Below are positions 34,259-43,621 of a DNA stretch of 45,580 nucleotides, one piece after another. The notes under the pieces are model-generated. The model saw nothing but the letters and a program-made list of their open reading frames with translations, did not search any database and was not told the DNA's origin. Every line of letters starts with the position of its first letter. Positions within the stretch are counted from its first letter, which is position 1. This stretch comes from CAZJBS01 sp964544475 (GTDB taxonomy: Bacteria > CLD3 > SB21). Made by a program: the position numbers and the translations under genes. The stretch lies in contig CAZJBS010000025.1 of NCBI GenBank assembly GCA_964544475.1, positions 1 through 45,580 of the forward strand, read 5' to 3'.

Positions 34259-35368
34259 CTAGTCGCTGACTTTCCGGTATCGGGCGACGGCCAGACTCAA
34301 CATCGTCACCGCCATGGCCGCCAGGATGCCGATGGTGCCGGCCACGTCTTCCATGGATGCTCCTTTGAGCAGAATCCTGCGCATGACATCCACGAAATGA
34401 GCCACCGGATTGAATATGGTCACCTTCTGAGCCCATGCCGGCATGCTGTCGATCGGAGTGAAAAGCCCGCCCATCAGCATGAAGATGACCATGAAAAACC
34501 AGGCGATGAACATGGCCTGCTGTTGCGTGTCGGTGAACGTGGAAATAAAAAGCCCGATGCCGAGTACCACCAGCAGATAAAGGCCTGTCAAGCCATAGAC
34601 CAACCACAGGCTGCCGACCATCGGAAGGTTGAAAATCAATTTGGCGACGACCAAACCCAGCGTCAACTCAAACAAACCAACGATCCAGAACGGCACCAGT
34701 TTGCCGGTGATGAATTGGTATTTCTGGATCGGCGTCACATTCAACTGATCGATGGTCCCTATTTCCTTTTCCCGTACAATATTCATGCCACTCAGGAAGA
34801 GTCCGATCATGGAGACCAGCGCTGCCAGAATGCCGGGAATCATGTACGTTTTGTAATCCAATTCCGGATTGTACCAAAAAGCCGATTCGATTTTGATCTC
34901 TGCCGGCAGCGTCTGAAATCGGGTCAAACGAAGGTCCCGGCCGAATTCTGTGATAATGGACGACGCGTACGCCTGGGTCAGGCTCGCCGCGTTACCGTCC
35001 TCGGCATTAACCGTCAACTGCACCTTTGCCGTCCGGCCATTGGCCAAGTCCCGTTCGAAGTCCCGTGGAATTTTGACGATGAGCCGTGCGCGATTGCGTC
35101 GAATATCATCCTCCGCCGCCTCGTCGGAGAACGAATACTGCACCGGTGTAAAATATCCGGAGGCCGGGAAACGTTCCAGCAGCCGGCGCGACGCGGTCGA
35201 CTGATCCAGGTCCACCACGTGGATCGTGATATCTTTGATGGTAAAGGTCGCCGCATTCGACAGAATGATCAGCTGGATCACCGGCATACCGAAAATAATC
35301 GGCAGCATGCCCCGGTTGCGAAATATCTGCAGCAGTTCCTTTTGCACAATAAAAAATATCGTTCTCAT
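34259..35368 (-). CDS. ABC-2 type permease, second of a pair
   Basis: 369 residues from the ATG at 35368 (MRTIFFIVQKELLQIFRN); longer readings would overlap the neighbouring permease. One N-terminal helix, a large extracytoplasmic domain (about 45-175), then five helices with NIVREKEIGTIDQLNVTPIQ, the cytoplasmic motif of YbhR/YhhJ-like permeases. It pairs with the gene at 35371-36474, 2 bases away. With the ATPases, HlyD-like and TolC-like proteins it would form an efflux pump. Confidence 0.9.
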   Translation of the reverse strand: MRTIFFIVQKELLQIFRNRGMLPIIFGMPVIQLIILSNAATFTIKDITIHVVDLDQSTASRRLLERFPASGYFTPVQYSFSDEAAEDDIRRNRARLIVKIPRDFERDLANGRTAKVQLTVNAEDGNAASLTQAYASSIITEFGRDLRLTRFQTLPAEIKIESAFWYNPELDYKTYMIPGILAALVSMIGLFLSGMNIVREKEIGTIDQLNVTPIQKYQFITGKLVPFWIVGLFELTLGLVVAKLIFNLPMVGSLWLVYGLTGLYLLVVLGIGLFISTFTDTQQQAMFIAWFFMVIFMLMGGLFTPIDSMPAWAQKVTIFNPVAHFVDVMRRILLKGASMEDVAGTIGILAAMAVTMLSLAVARYRKVSD

Positions 35369-35370
35369 GG

Positions 35371-36474
35371 TCACTCCAGACGGATTTTGAAGCGCCGCAC
35401 GCTCACCAGCACAAAGAAGACCGCCATACCGGCAAGGACCAGGGTTTCCTTCCAGATATAATCCAACCCCACGCCCTTGAGCAGGATGCCCTTGATGATG
35501 ATCAAAAACCATTTGGCCGGCACGATATGACTCAACACCTGGAGAAATGGCGGCATGGACGATATGGGAAAAACGAAACCCGACAGGATGATCACCGGCA
35601 ACATCAGACCGGCCAGCGATATCATCATCGCCGTCTGCTGGTTGTCGGCTATCGTTGAGATCATGATACCGAGCGATAGCGCCGTAACCACAAACAGCAG
35701 GGCCTCGAGGAAAAACAAACCGTAACTGCCGTTGAATGGTACACCAAAGACATACCTGGCCAACAGAAGCACGGTGACCACATTTACAAAAGACAATAGC
35801 AGGTACGGCAGCACTTTGCCGAGGATGATGTGAAGCGGCTTGAGCGGCGATACAAGAAGAATTTCCATCGTACCGAGCTCTTTCTCCCGGGTAATGGTAA
35901 TCGAGGTCATGAGCGCGGAAATCAACATCATGATCAGTGCGATGAGGCCCGGCACAAACAGATAAACGCTCTTCAGTTCCGGATTGTACAGCAGTTTGAC
36001 TTCGGCCGCAATGAGGGGCTGCGAGGAAACGCGCGGTACGTGCTGCTGATAGTCCAGTACGATGGACGACGTGTAGTTCGTCAGCATGTTTGCGAGATTC
36101 GGATCGGCGGCGTCCGCGATCACCTGGATGGACGCCTTGCCCTCCCTCAACAGCCGGTTGGCAAACTGCGATTCGATCACGATCACCAATTTCACAAGTC
36201 CTTTCTGAAAGAGCTCCTCGATTTCGGCCTCGCTTTCCAACCGGCGCACCTGGACAAAATAGCCCGACGACAACAGTTTGGCGGTCAGCTCTTCGCTTTT
36301 GTAATCGTGGGCCTTGTCAAGGATGGCCATACGGGCGTCGTTCACTTCATTGCGTATGGCAAAACCAAAGAGCACGAGTTGAATGACCGGCATGCCAAAC
36401 AAAATGAGCATGGATCGTTTGTCGCGGAAAATGTGATGGATTTCCTTCACAATGAACCCGTAGAAATTCTTCAT
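35371..36474 (-). CDS. ABC-2 type permease, first of a pair
   Basis: 367 residues. Same plan as its neighbour: MKNFYGFIVKEIHHIFRDKR, a signal-anchor helix, an extracytoplasmic domain, then helices carrying ITITREKELGTMEILLVSPL. It resembles YbhS. The start overlaps the ATPase stop (ATGA), showing tight coupling. Confidence 0.92.
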   Translation of the reverse strand: MKNFYGFIVKEIHHIFRDKRSMLILFGMPVIQLVLFGFAIRNEVNDARMAILDKAHDYKSEELTAKLLSSGYFVQVRRLESEAEIEELFQKGLVKLVIVIESQFANRLLREGKASIQVIADAADPNLANMLTNYTSSIVLDYQQHVPRVSSQPLIAAEVKLLYNPELKSVYLFVPGLIALIMMLISALMTSITITREKELGTMEILLVSPLKPLHIILGKVLPYLLLSFVNVVTVLLLARYVFGVPFNGSYGLFFLEALLFVVTALSLGIMISTIADNQQTAMMISLAGLMLPVIILSGFVFPISSMPPFLQVLSHIVPAKWFLIIIKGILLKGVGLDYIWKETLVLAGMAVFFVLVSVRRFKIRLE

Positions 36475-37214
36475 GCCGTTCTCCCCGGCCGGGCCAGCCG
36501 CAAAAACACCTCATCCATCGACGCCACGCCATACGAAGATTTCAATCCGCCGGGCGTGTCCAGCGCTTCGATGCGCCCCGCCACCATGATGGAGACGCGG
36601 TCGCAGTATTCGGCCTCATCCATGTAATGGGTCGTGATGAAGATGGTCACGCCCTGCGCCGAGGCCTCATAAATCAAATCCCAAAACTGCCGCCGGGTAA
36701 TGGGGTCCACCCCGCTCGTGGGTTCATCCAGGAAAACGATCGCCGGATCATGGATCATCGCCACCGAAAACGCCAGCTTCTGCTTCCAGCCGAGCGGTAG
36801 CGATTGCAGCAATTGATCCGCCGCCTCGATAAGTTGGAATTTCTCCAGCAACTGCGCCGTCCTGGCGGCAATGGCCGCGTTGGACAATCCGTAAACGCCG
36901 GCGTAAAAACGGATGTTCTCCCGCACCGTCAGATCTTCATAGAGGGAAAACCGCTGGCTCATATAACCGATGTTTTTCTTGATGTCTTCGGAATGCCTGT
37001 AAACGTCAAAGCCCGCCACCGTCGCTTCGCCGGACGTCGGCTTCAGAAGCCCCGTAAACATGCGAATGGCGGTCGTCTTGCCGGCGCCGTTGGCCCCGAG
37101 AAAGCCGAAGATTTCCCCCTTGGCGATGTCCACGGATATGGCGTCCGTCGCAACAAAATCGCCGAACTTCTTGGTAAGCCGGTTGGCGGTGATCACCGTC
37201 TCACGAATCGGCAT
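36471..37214 (-). CDS. ABC transporter ATPase, second of two
   Basis: 247 residues with Walker A GANGAGKTT, Walker B IVFLDEPTSGVD and the H-loop ITTHYMDEAE. The signature is LPLGWKQKLA instead of LSGGQ, the variant also typical of YbhF-type second ATPase modules as I recall. The start overlaps the first ATPase by 14 bases. The two ATPases would drive the heterodimeric permease and correspond to the two halves of E. coli YbhF, split here into two genes. Confidence 0.95.
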   Translation of the reverse strand: MPIRETVITANRLTKKFGDFVATDAISVDIAKGEIFGFLGANGAGKTTAIRMFTGLLKPTSGEATVAGFDVYRHSEDIKKNIGYMSQRFSLYEDLTVRENIRFYAGVYGLSNAAIAARTAQLLEKFQLIEAADQLLQSLPLGWKQKLAFSVAMIHDPAIVFLDEPTSGVDPITRRQFWDLIYEASAQGVTIFITTHYMDEAEYCDRVSIMVAGRIEALDTPGGLKSSYGVASMDEVFLRLARPGRTA

Positions 37215-38127
37215 GCCCGTCCTGCTCCATCAACTCCATAAAACAATCTTCAATGTTCGGATTCGTGGATTTGACCTCCACGCCTTTGTTTCCGAGTTTC
37301 TCCAGGTAGGTTCGGATATCTTCGCTTTGAGCGGTATCGCGCCGATCTGTATAATGAAAATATTCTCCGAACGGATAGACACGATGCACATATTCATAAC
37401 GGCGCAGATGGGTGAGCACATCGTGTCGGTTGGCGCCTTTGACGGCCCACAAAGGACGGCTGTAACGTCCGACGATGGCGGCCGGCGAATCGATGCCAAG
37501 CAGCCGCCCTTTCTGCATCAGCGCTACCCGGTCGCACAATCCGGCCTCGTCCATATACGGCGTCGACACGACAATCGTAATTCCCCTGGCCTGCAGCCTT
37601 TTCAACATCTCCCAGAATTCCCGCCGGGACACGGCATCCACGCCGGTCGTGGGTTCATCCAGAAACAGAACATCCGGTTTGTGAATCAGCGCGCACGACA
37701 AGGCCAGTTTTTGCTTCATACCGCCCGAGAGTTTGCCGGCCCGCCGTTCCCGGAATGGTTCGATTTGGGCGTAGATATCCTTGATCAAGTCGTAATTTTC
37801 CCGAACGCTGGTCCCGAAAATCGTTGCAAAAAATTCGAGATTTTCTTCCACAGTGAGGTCCTGATAAAGCGAAAACCGGCCCGGCATATAGCCGATGCGC
37901 CGACGCAGGCTCTTGAAATCTCTGACGACGTTCAGTCCCAAAACGTCCGCCCGCCCGCTGTCAGGTACCAGCAAGGTGGTCAAAATACGGAAGAGCGTGG
38001 TTTTCCCGGCACCGTCGGGACCAATGAATCCGAACAGCTCGCCCGTGTCGACGGAAAAATTCAGGCCGTTGACGGCCTTGACCGTTCCGTAGTTCTTCGT
38101 AAGATCGGTGGATGTGACGGCGTTCAT
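37201..38127 (-). CDS. ABC transporter ATPase, first of two
   Basis: 308 residues from the ATG at 38127 (MNAVTSTDLTKNYG); an upstream extension of 22 residues lacks family likeness. Walker A is GPDGAGKTT, signature LSGGMKQKLA, Walker B VLFLDEPTTGVD. The C-terminal about 85 residues are an extra domain typical of drug/YbhF-like exporters. It overlaps the small membrane gene (ATGA) and the next ATPase. Confidence 0.95.
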   Translation of the reverse strand: MNAVTSTDLTKNYGTVKAVNGLNFSVDTGELFGFIGPDGAGKTTLFRILTTLLVPDSGRADVLGLNVVRDFKSLRRRIGYMPGRFSLYQDLTVEENLEFFATIFGTSVRENYDLIKDIYAQIEPFRERRAGKLSGGMKQKLALSCALIHKPDVLFLDEPTTGVDAVSRREFWEMLKRLQARGITIVVSTPYMDEAGLCDRVALMQKGRLLGIDSPAAIVGRYSRPLWAVKGANRHDVLTHLRRYEYVHRVYPFGEYFHYTDRRDTAQSEDIRTYLEKLGNKGVEVKSTNPNIEDCFMELMEQDGHADS

Positions 38128-38525
38128 GGAAGCGTCCGCATAACATGATGACCGGTCAACGCCATGAAAATCCAAATCAGCGACCGCAAGCACATGGCAA
38201 GCACCGTTCTAATTTCAAAAGCTCCGCCAGACCAAATATGAAAACCCAAAGCGAGGAAGACAACGATCGTGGCGGCGGCGATCAGGCCTGCCGCAACCAC
38301 GCTCCATGCTTTGCGCATCCAGAAACCCACGCCGGTCACCACGTAGAAAAAGCCGGCAAAGAAATTGAAGCCCAGGACAAAGAACACGATGTGACCCGCC
38401 GCCTGCCTGGCTTCCCCATCAAAGAACAGGACCGCCCCGCCCTCCATGACGGACGCGAGACCAAAGACAATGGCGACGGCCCCCATCACGGTGAGCGTCC
38501 GTCCGGATGTCATGACGGGTATCAC
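38124..38525 (-). CDS. Small four-helix membrane protein
   Basis: 133 residues, mostly hydrophobic, with four predicted membrane helices (AVAIVFGLASVMEGGAVLF, HIVFFVLGFNFFAGFFYVV, VVAAGLIAAATIVVFLALG and the last near 108-128). I do not recognise a family. GTG at 38525 overlaps the HlyD stop (GTGA); ATG at 38513 is an alternative. It lies between the HlyD-like protein and the first ATPase, so an accessory role in the pump is likely but unproven. Confidence 0.8.
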   Translation of the reverse strand: MIPVMTSGRTLTVMGAVAIVFGLASVMEGGAVLFFDGEARQAAGHIVFFVLGFNFFAGFFYVVTGVGFWMRKAWSVVAAGLIAAATIVVFLALGFHIWSGGAFEIRTVLAMCLRSLIWIFMALTGHHVMRTLP

Positions 38526-39400
38526 GGCTTGAAATTCGCTTCCCCGGGCATGCCGATCTTGAGACGCCCGTCATTGACTACACGGATCTTCACGGCGTAG
38601 ACCATGTTTACGCGCTCTTCCTTTGTCTGGATGATTTTGGGCGTAAATTCCGCCTTGGACGAAACCCAGCTCACTTCACCATGCAAGGGCTCCATGCCTT
38701 TTGAATCGCGGTCAATCAGCACTTCGACGGTCTGTCCGATCTTGACCGACGGCAATTGGCCGCCGCTGACATACACACGCAAATACATCGTCTCAAGATC
38801 GGCCACCTTGTAAAGCGGCTTTCCATAACTGAGTATTTCAAAAGGCTCGACGTATTTGGTCAATACCGTACCGGTTACGGGATTGACGATCACGCTGCGC
38901 CGGATCTGATCGTTGATCTGGTCTATTTGCGCATCCAATGACCGGACTTCGGCCAGCACACCCGCGTTCTGCGATTCAATGGATGCCATCTGCTTCTCCA
39001 ATACGCTGACCTGTCCGGACACGTCGTCCAGTTGTTTCTGCGTCGCCGCGTTTTCTTTGAATAACGTCTCCACTCGAATTTTTTCCGTCTCGGCCACGCG
39101 CTTTTGCTCGCGCAAAACGCCGATTTGCGCGAGGATATTGGTTACGCGCGACGACACTCCCTGGCGCGACGCGATCAATTGGCTGCGCTTGAGATGCAAC
39201 TGCACGGTGTCGACGCAACCGACAATGGCGCCGCTATCCACGGACATCCCTTCGGACACATGCAGGAATAACAACCGGCCGGACGATTCGGCCGAAATCA
39301 GAATTTCGGAGGATTCAAAATTACCGTAGGCATCGGATTTTCCGTTGCCGCCGGAACATCCGGCCCACACCACGGCCGCGAGTATGATTAGACGCTTCAC
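38522..39400 (-). CDS. HlyD/MacA-type adaptor lipoprotein
   Basis: 292 residues from the GTG at 39400, with GGGAG about 10 bases upstream; earlier codons lie in the outer-membrane gene. MKRLIILAAVVWAGC ends in a lipobox Cys15. A barrel half (ESSGRLLFLHVSEGMSVDSGA), a long helical hairpin (about 75-165) and the second half (VVNPVTGTVLTKYVEP) mark a membrane-fusion protein. It bridges inner pump and outer channel, like YbhG. Confidence 0.92.
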   Translation of the reverse strand: MKRLIILAAVVWAGCSGGNGKSDAYGNFESSEILISAESSGRLLFLHVSEGMSVDSGAIVGCVDTVQLHLKRSQLIASRQGVSSRVTNILAQIGVLREQKRVAETEKIRVETLFKENAATQKQLDDVSGQVSVLEKQMASIESQNAGVLAEVRSLDAQIDQINDQIRRSVIVNPVTGTVLTKYVEPFEILSYGKPLYKVADLETMYLRVYVSGGQLPSVKIGQTVEVLIDRDSKGMEPLHGEVSWVSSKAEFTPKIIQTKEERVNMVYAVKIRVVNDGRLKIGMPGEANFKP

Positions 39401-39405
39401 GATGG

Positions 39406-40653
39406 TTATTCTCCCAGTAAAGTTAGGTAGTCCGTTTGCGCGCGCACCAGTTGAAGTTTGTGCCATTCGAGCGTAAGGCGGGCCTGATGCTCCGCGTTGA
39501 GCTCCGTGAGATACTCCGACGACGTGACGACGCCGTGGTCCAGCTGGCTGGCCATTTGTCTCGTCACCTGCCCGCGTAGCGCGATGATGTCGCGGTCGAT
39601 TTTGATCAAAGCCTCTGTTTTGGAAATCTCGTTGAGATGGCGTTTCGCGGCCACTCGAAGCGACCTGGCAAAACTCTCTTCCTGCGACGAAACAAGATCC
39701 TGCTGCAGTCTCAGAACGTGCCGGTCGCGGCGGTCGGTGTTCCAGTTCCAGAAATTCCAGCTCACGCGGATACCGGCAACGTAGTATTCCTGGAACGATG
39801 TCGCAAACGTATTCAGGCCAGGTCTCGCGTAGGAGAGTTGCAGAAAGGCCGATAACTTGGGCCGGTTCCGGCGATCCACCCATGTGATCGTACGGTTGAT
39901 CTTTTCCTTCGACAAATCAAACGCCCCAAACTCGGGACGGCGGCGCACATCCATCGATACCAGATTCGACATGATGGGCGGTGTCACCAGCACGATATCC
40001 TCGGGCAGGTCGCGATCAAGCAGAGTTTCAAGAGTTTCGATGGCTGCGTCGCGATTGGCCCGCGTTTCAGCCATCTGTTGCGATATCTTGAGCAGTTCCG
40101 CTTCCAGAATGGATTGGTTGCTCGGGAGCAACGTACCGTTGGTGACCCGGTTTTTGACCGTGCTCAGCCTCGCCATGACATCTTCATGCGTCAAAGCCAG
40201 GGATTTTTCCTTTTCCTGCATCATCAGGATGGCAAAGAATGCGTCGTTGACCTGGGCCTTGAGTTTGTTGAGCTCGACCTCCACGGCCTGCGTTTCGTAT
40301 TGCATGTGCGAACGTTCGATGGCTTTCTGAAGGCTGACATTGCCAAAGTCGTAGATCAGTTGATTGGCGACCAGGTTGAGCTGGTAACTATCCTTGTTCG
40401 GCGATGGCACCGAAACCGTCGGCAATTTGATCGGCAATTCTATGACCTGCGATTGGAGGGCCACCTGACCATTGAGCGATACATCGGGATAGTAGCGGAC
40501 GTTGAGGTTGTCCAACCTCAGATCCGTGATGTCCCGTTGGGTCGTTATTTGTCTTTTCAGAGGATGACGGGCCATCGCCTCCTGCTGGACATCCCGCAGA
40601 TACAGGGAATCCGCAGGGCCCAGCCATAGCCATGTCACTACGAGCAGGTTCAT
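39406..40653 (-). CDS. TolC-like outer-membrane efflux protein
   Basis: 415 residues with a short hydrophobic N-terminus. Two repeats of long amphipathic helices and short strand pairs follow the OEP family plan: DVQQEAMARHPL near the start, then RYYPDVSLNGQVAL (strand), and the second half beginning RRPEFGAF. It forms the channel of the pump. The start overlaps the tetR stop (ATGA). It is short for TolC, but full for this operon type. Confidence 0.88.
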   Translation of the reverse strand: MNLLVVTWLWLGPADSLYLRDVQQEAMARHPLKRQITTQRDITDLRLDNLNVRYYPDVSLNGQVALQSQVIELPIKLPTVSVPSPNKDSYQLNLVANQLIYDFGNVSLQKAIERSHMQYETQAVEVELNKLKAQVNDAFFAILMMQEKEKSLALTHEDVMARLSTVKNRVTNGTLLPSNQSILEAELLKISQQMAETRANRDAAIETLETLLDRDLPEDIVLVTPPIMSNLVSMDVRRRPEFGAFDLSKEKINRTITWVDRRNRPKLSAFLQLSYARPGLNTFATSFQEYYVAGIRVSWNFWNWNTDRRDRHVLRLQQDLVSSQEESFARSLRVAAKRHLNEISKTEALIKIDRDIIALRGQVTRQMASQLDHGVVTSSEYLTELNAEHQARLTLEWHKLQLVRAQTDYLTLLGE

Positions 40654-41258
40654 GACGTCTTAATCGCTTTAAGTATGAATTGGGTTACCATGGTTTTGCG
40701 TTCATTGAGAAAGACCGGATAACTCTGGTCATCGATGCCAAGCAGCATCTGGATGATGGGTCTGGCCATGAAAGGAATGACGCAAAGCCCCATCATGCTG
40801 ACGACAAACTGACGGGGATCCATTGGAACGAACCGACCTTCGCGGACGCCGGTTTCATATTGTTCCAGTATCTTCGTTGGACGACGGCCCACCGATGATC
40901 CGACCATGTCGCGGACACGGTTGGGATTGCGGGACAATTCATGCATGATGAACCCGGGAAGATATGGATTGGCCAGAAGGTGGTCAATGTAGGTTTCGAC
41001 AAAATGAGGTATCTTTTCCTCCAATGGCATGTCGCTTTCCAAAATGGAAAAGAACAACGGGAAAGTCCGGACCACCGCTTCACGGAACACCGCTTCAAAC
41101 AATTTGTCCTTGCTGCGAAAATAGTAGTGAAGAAGCGCCTGGTTGATGCCGGCTTCCCTGGCGATGTCATGCATGCGCGCTCCGTCAAATCCCTTTGCAT
41201 AGAATACGTCCCGGGCCGCATCAATGATTATTTTTTCAGTTGTCGTCTCTTCTGGCAT
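40650..41258 (-). CDS. TetR-family regulator of the export operon
   Basis: 202 residues from the ATG at 41258; a TTG 12 bases upstream is also in frame and neither has a clear ribosome site. The N-terminal helix-turn-helix is RMHDIAREAGINQALLHYYF, followed by the RSKDKLFEAVF helix. The ligand domain is unassigned. As first gene of the operon it probably represses its own promoter; the neighbours resemble those controlled by CecR in E. coli. Confidence 0.93.
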   Translation of the reverse strand: MPEETTTEKIIIDAARDVFYAKGFDGARMHDIAREAGINQALLHYYFRSKDKLFEAVFREAVVRTFPLFFSILESDMPLEEKIPHFVETYIDHLLANPYLPGFIMHELSRNPNRVRDMVGSSVGRRPTKILEQYETGVREGRFVPMDPRQFVVSMMGLCVIPFMARPIIQMLLGIDDQSYPVFLNERKTMVTQFILKAIKTS

Positions 41259-41278
41259 GAACAAAAACAAATTGAAAT

Positions 41279-41299
41279 GTTTAATTATCTAGTTTAATT
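41279..41299. promoter_or_regulatory. Direct repeat, possible TetR operator
   Basis: GTTTAATT occurs at 41279-41286 and 41292-41299, 13 bases apart. It lies just downstream of the -10 of the tetR promoter, where a repressor would stop transcription. TetR sites are usually palindromes, so this is tentative. Confidence 0.35.
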
Positions 41300-41308
41300 G
41301 AACAATAA

Positions 41309-41337
41309 AATATACTACATAGAATTGCATTTGTCAA
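41309..41337 (-). promoter_or_regulatory. Promoter of the ten-gene export operon
   Basis: On the minus strand TTGACA (41337-41332), 17 bases, TATATT (41314-41309). It is the same pair as the tRNA promoter. Transcription would start near 41303, inside the GTTTAATT repeats. Confidence 0.75.
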
Positions 41338-41359
41338 GTCAGATTCTTGAAAATTCGCC

Positions 41360-41388
41360 TTGCACATGAGGCTATCTTTGATTATACT
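41360..41388 (+). promoter_or_regulatory. Candidate promoter of the transglycosylase gene
   Basis: TTGCAC (41360-41365), 17 bases, TATACT (41383-41388). It is divergent from the export-operon promoter. The predicted start is only a few bases before the chosen ATG at 41399. Confidence 0.45.
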
Positions 41389-41398
41389 GATTTTACGT

Positions 41399-43621
41399 AT
41401 GAGATTAATCATCATTTTCATGGCCACACTGTCTGCCGTCTTCGCGGGAATGTCAAGTTCCTCAACCGGATTGGCAGATCCATCCGAGGTCTTTGTCGCA
41501 CGCGGCGATGATTTTTATCGCCAAAAGGCCTACGGATTGGCCCTCCAGAACTACCTTTTCGCACTTGAGATATCGCCGGCTTTGGCCGGATCATTCGAAA
41601 TGAATTTCAAGATCGGCCAGGCAACGATGGAGGCCGGTCAGCTTCAAGACGCCATTCCATATCTTCGAAATGCCGCCGCCGATCCGCAATTCGGTGATTA
41701 CGGTCTTTTCCAATGGGCTCGCGTCATGGCTGCGATGGACAGTACGATCGGATCGACGAACCTCTACGAAACCCTCCTTCGTCGTTTTCCCAATTCGGTA
41801 TTCCGCATGGAGGCCTCTATCGCCCTCACCCTGGTGTCTTTGAAAGACGGTCGGACAGACCGGGCGGAAGAACTGCTGCAGATGGCCGCTGTATCGGTGC
41901 CGGACAAGAGCAGCATGAAAGCGCAATTCAAGCCAAGACTGGAATTGCTGAAAGGCATGGTATACGAAAGCCGGGCCAATGCACCGAAAGCCATTGCGAC
42001 CTGGCGGCTGTTGCAGAAGGAATTCCCATACGCCAACGAGGCCCTTGAGGCCCGTTCCCTTCTGGCGGACCTTCGCAAGCGTCTCCGTTTACCCGTTTCC
42101 GGGGAACAGTTCATTGAAGCCAACAACGTTCTGATTCTGCAGGGTCTGTACCGGCAGGCGCTCAACGAACTGGCCGCCGCCCGCAACCGCTATTCATCCT
42201 CCGATATGCAACGCCAGATCGAAATGAGTATCGCGCGCATTTATTTTTCCCAGGGCCTTTATCTGGCCGCCATCCCGCGGTACCGGACGCTCTGGAAAAA
42301 GTATGGACACAAGGAGTCGCTGTTTCACATGGCGCGCGCCGCGCGATACGCCGGGGACCTCGACCTTTCCACGAGGGCGTATCAGGATTATCTTCGACAT
42401 GGAGCCCTGAGTACCAACTGGCGCAACTACATTCTCTTTGAAATGGCGAACAACTATTCGGCCAAGAGTGACACGGCCAGCCTGCGCGAAGCCAACCGAC
42501 TTTATCGTTTGGTCCGCCAAAACGCTCCCCTCGTCACCCTGTACGGCTACAGTTCCGCATTCCGGGAGGGATTCAATCACTACAAACTGGGCGAATACCA
42601 GAGCGCCATCGACCGGTTTTCAGACATCGAAAAGAAGCTGGATTTCATGCAAACGCGCTGCCGGTTTTGGTCGGCAAAGGCCTACGAACGCCTGAACCGT
42701 CCGGATGAGGCCCTGCGCTTGTACACCGATCTTGCCGAAAAGAGATATTCGGATTATTACGGCATGATGGGCTACTTCCTGAGCCGGCACGATACGACGC
42801 TGGCCCGCCAGTATTTTTACACCGGCTTTGCCGACACGACACGGCGTTTCCTCTTGTTCCAGCGTGCCGGACAGCCGCCCGTTGATTTCGATCGGTCAAT
42901 ACTGGCCCGCGTCACCGGCGAGGATTCCATCATGAAACGGGCGCGCGTGGCCGGTGATCTTCTCGGCCCATATATCGCCGAGCGTGAACTCCGGGCCCAA
43001 CAGGAGTCTTTTTTTCGAACGTTTGAAGGCACATCCCGGCTCAAAGCCGCGGCGGAGGCCCTTCGATGTTATGACGTGGCCGTGGACGCCTCCACGGTCC
43101 TCGCCACGACCTACAAAAACAAATTCACCGGACTGTTCGAACAGTACGCCCTGACGTTCCCGCAGTATTATGCCGGCCTGATCGAGTATTTCTCGAGCCG
43201 GAGTGCACTCGACGCTCCATTGGTTTATGCCGTCATCAAACGTGAGAGCGCTTTTCGCAGCCACGTCATCTCATCCGCCCGGGCGGTCGGACTAATGCAG
43301 GTGATGCCATTCACCGGCAATGAAATTGCACAGGAACTCCATCTTGATGAATTCGACATGATGACCCTTCAAAACCCTGAGGAAAGCATTCGCCTGGGCA
43401 CATACTATTTGTGGAAGCAGTCTGTGGCTTTCAAAGGCTACGTGCCGGCCATCCTCGCCGCTTACAACGCCGGTCCGCATCGCGCCGAATTCTGGATGAA
43501 GCAGCATAATGACCTCGATCCGATGGAATTTCCCGAAGTCGTCGAATTACTTGAGACCAACAATTACATCAAGCGCATCCTGCTTGATCGGTGGATTTAC
43601 TCCCAGCTTTATCCATCCTGA
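41399..43621 (+). CDS. slt: Soluble lytic murein transglycosylase, Slt70-like
   Basis: 740 residues from the ATG at 41399, chosen because it begins a clean signal peptide (MRLIIIFMATLSAVFAG). TTG 41360 and ATG 41366 are upstream options but would fall on the likely promoter. A long helical-repeat region (about 30-560), TPR-like as in Slt70, precedes the catalytic domain with Glu616 in VIKRESAFRSH, AVGLMQVMPFTG and AILAAYNAGP, all hallmarks of family-1 transglycosylases. It cleaves glycan strands in the periplasm. The last 13 bases overlap the convergent DUF2851 gene. Confidence 0.92.
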   Translation: MRLIIIFMATLSAVFAGMSSSSTGLADPSEVFVARGDDFYRQKAYGLALQNYLFALEISPALAGSFEMNFKIGQATMEAGQLQDAIPYLRNAAADPQFGDYGLFQWARVMAAMDSTIGSTNLYETLLRRFPNSVFRMEASIALTLVSLKDGRTDRAEELLQMAAVSVPDKSSMKAQFKPRLELLKGMVYESRANAPKAIATWRLLQKEFPYANEALEARSLLADLRKRLRLPVSGEQFIEANNVLILQGLYRQALNELAAARNRYSSSDMQRQIEMSIARIYFSQGLYLAAIPRYRTLWKKYGHKESLFHMARAARYAGDLDLSTRAYQDYLRHGALSTNWRNYILFEMANNYSAKSDTASLREANRLYRLVRQNAPLVTLYGYSSAFREGFNHYKLGEYQSAIDRFSDIEKKLDFMQTRCRFWSAKAYERLNRPDEALRLYTDLAEKRYSDYYGMMGYFLSRHDTTLARQYFYTGFADTTRRFLLFQRAGQPPVDFDRSILARVTGEDSIMKRARVAGDLLGPYIAERELRAQQESFFRTFEGTSRLKAAAEALRCYDVAVDASTVLATTYKNKFTGLFEQYALTFPQYYAGLIEYFSSRSALDAPLVYAVIKRESAFRSHVISSARAVGLMQVMPFTGNEIAQELHLDEFDMMTLQNPEESIRLGTYYLWKQSVAFKGYVPAILAAYNAGPHRAEFWMKQHNDLDPMEFPEVVELLETNNYIKRILLDRWIYSQLYPS

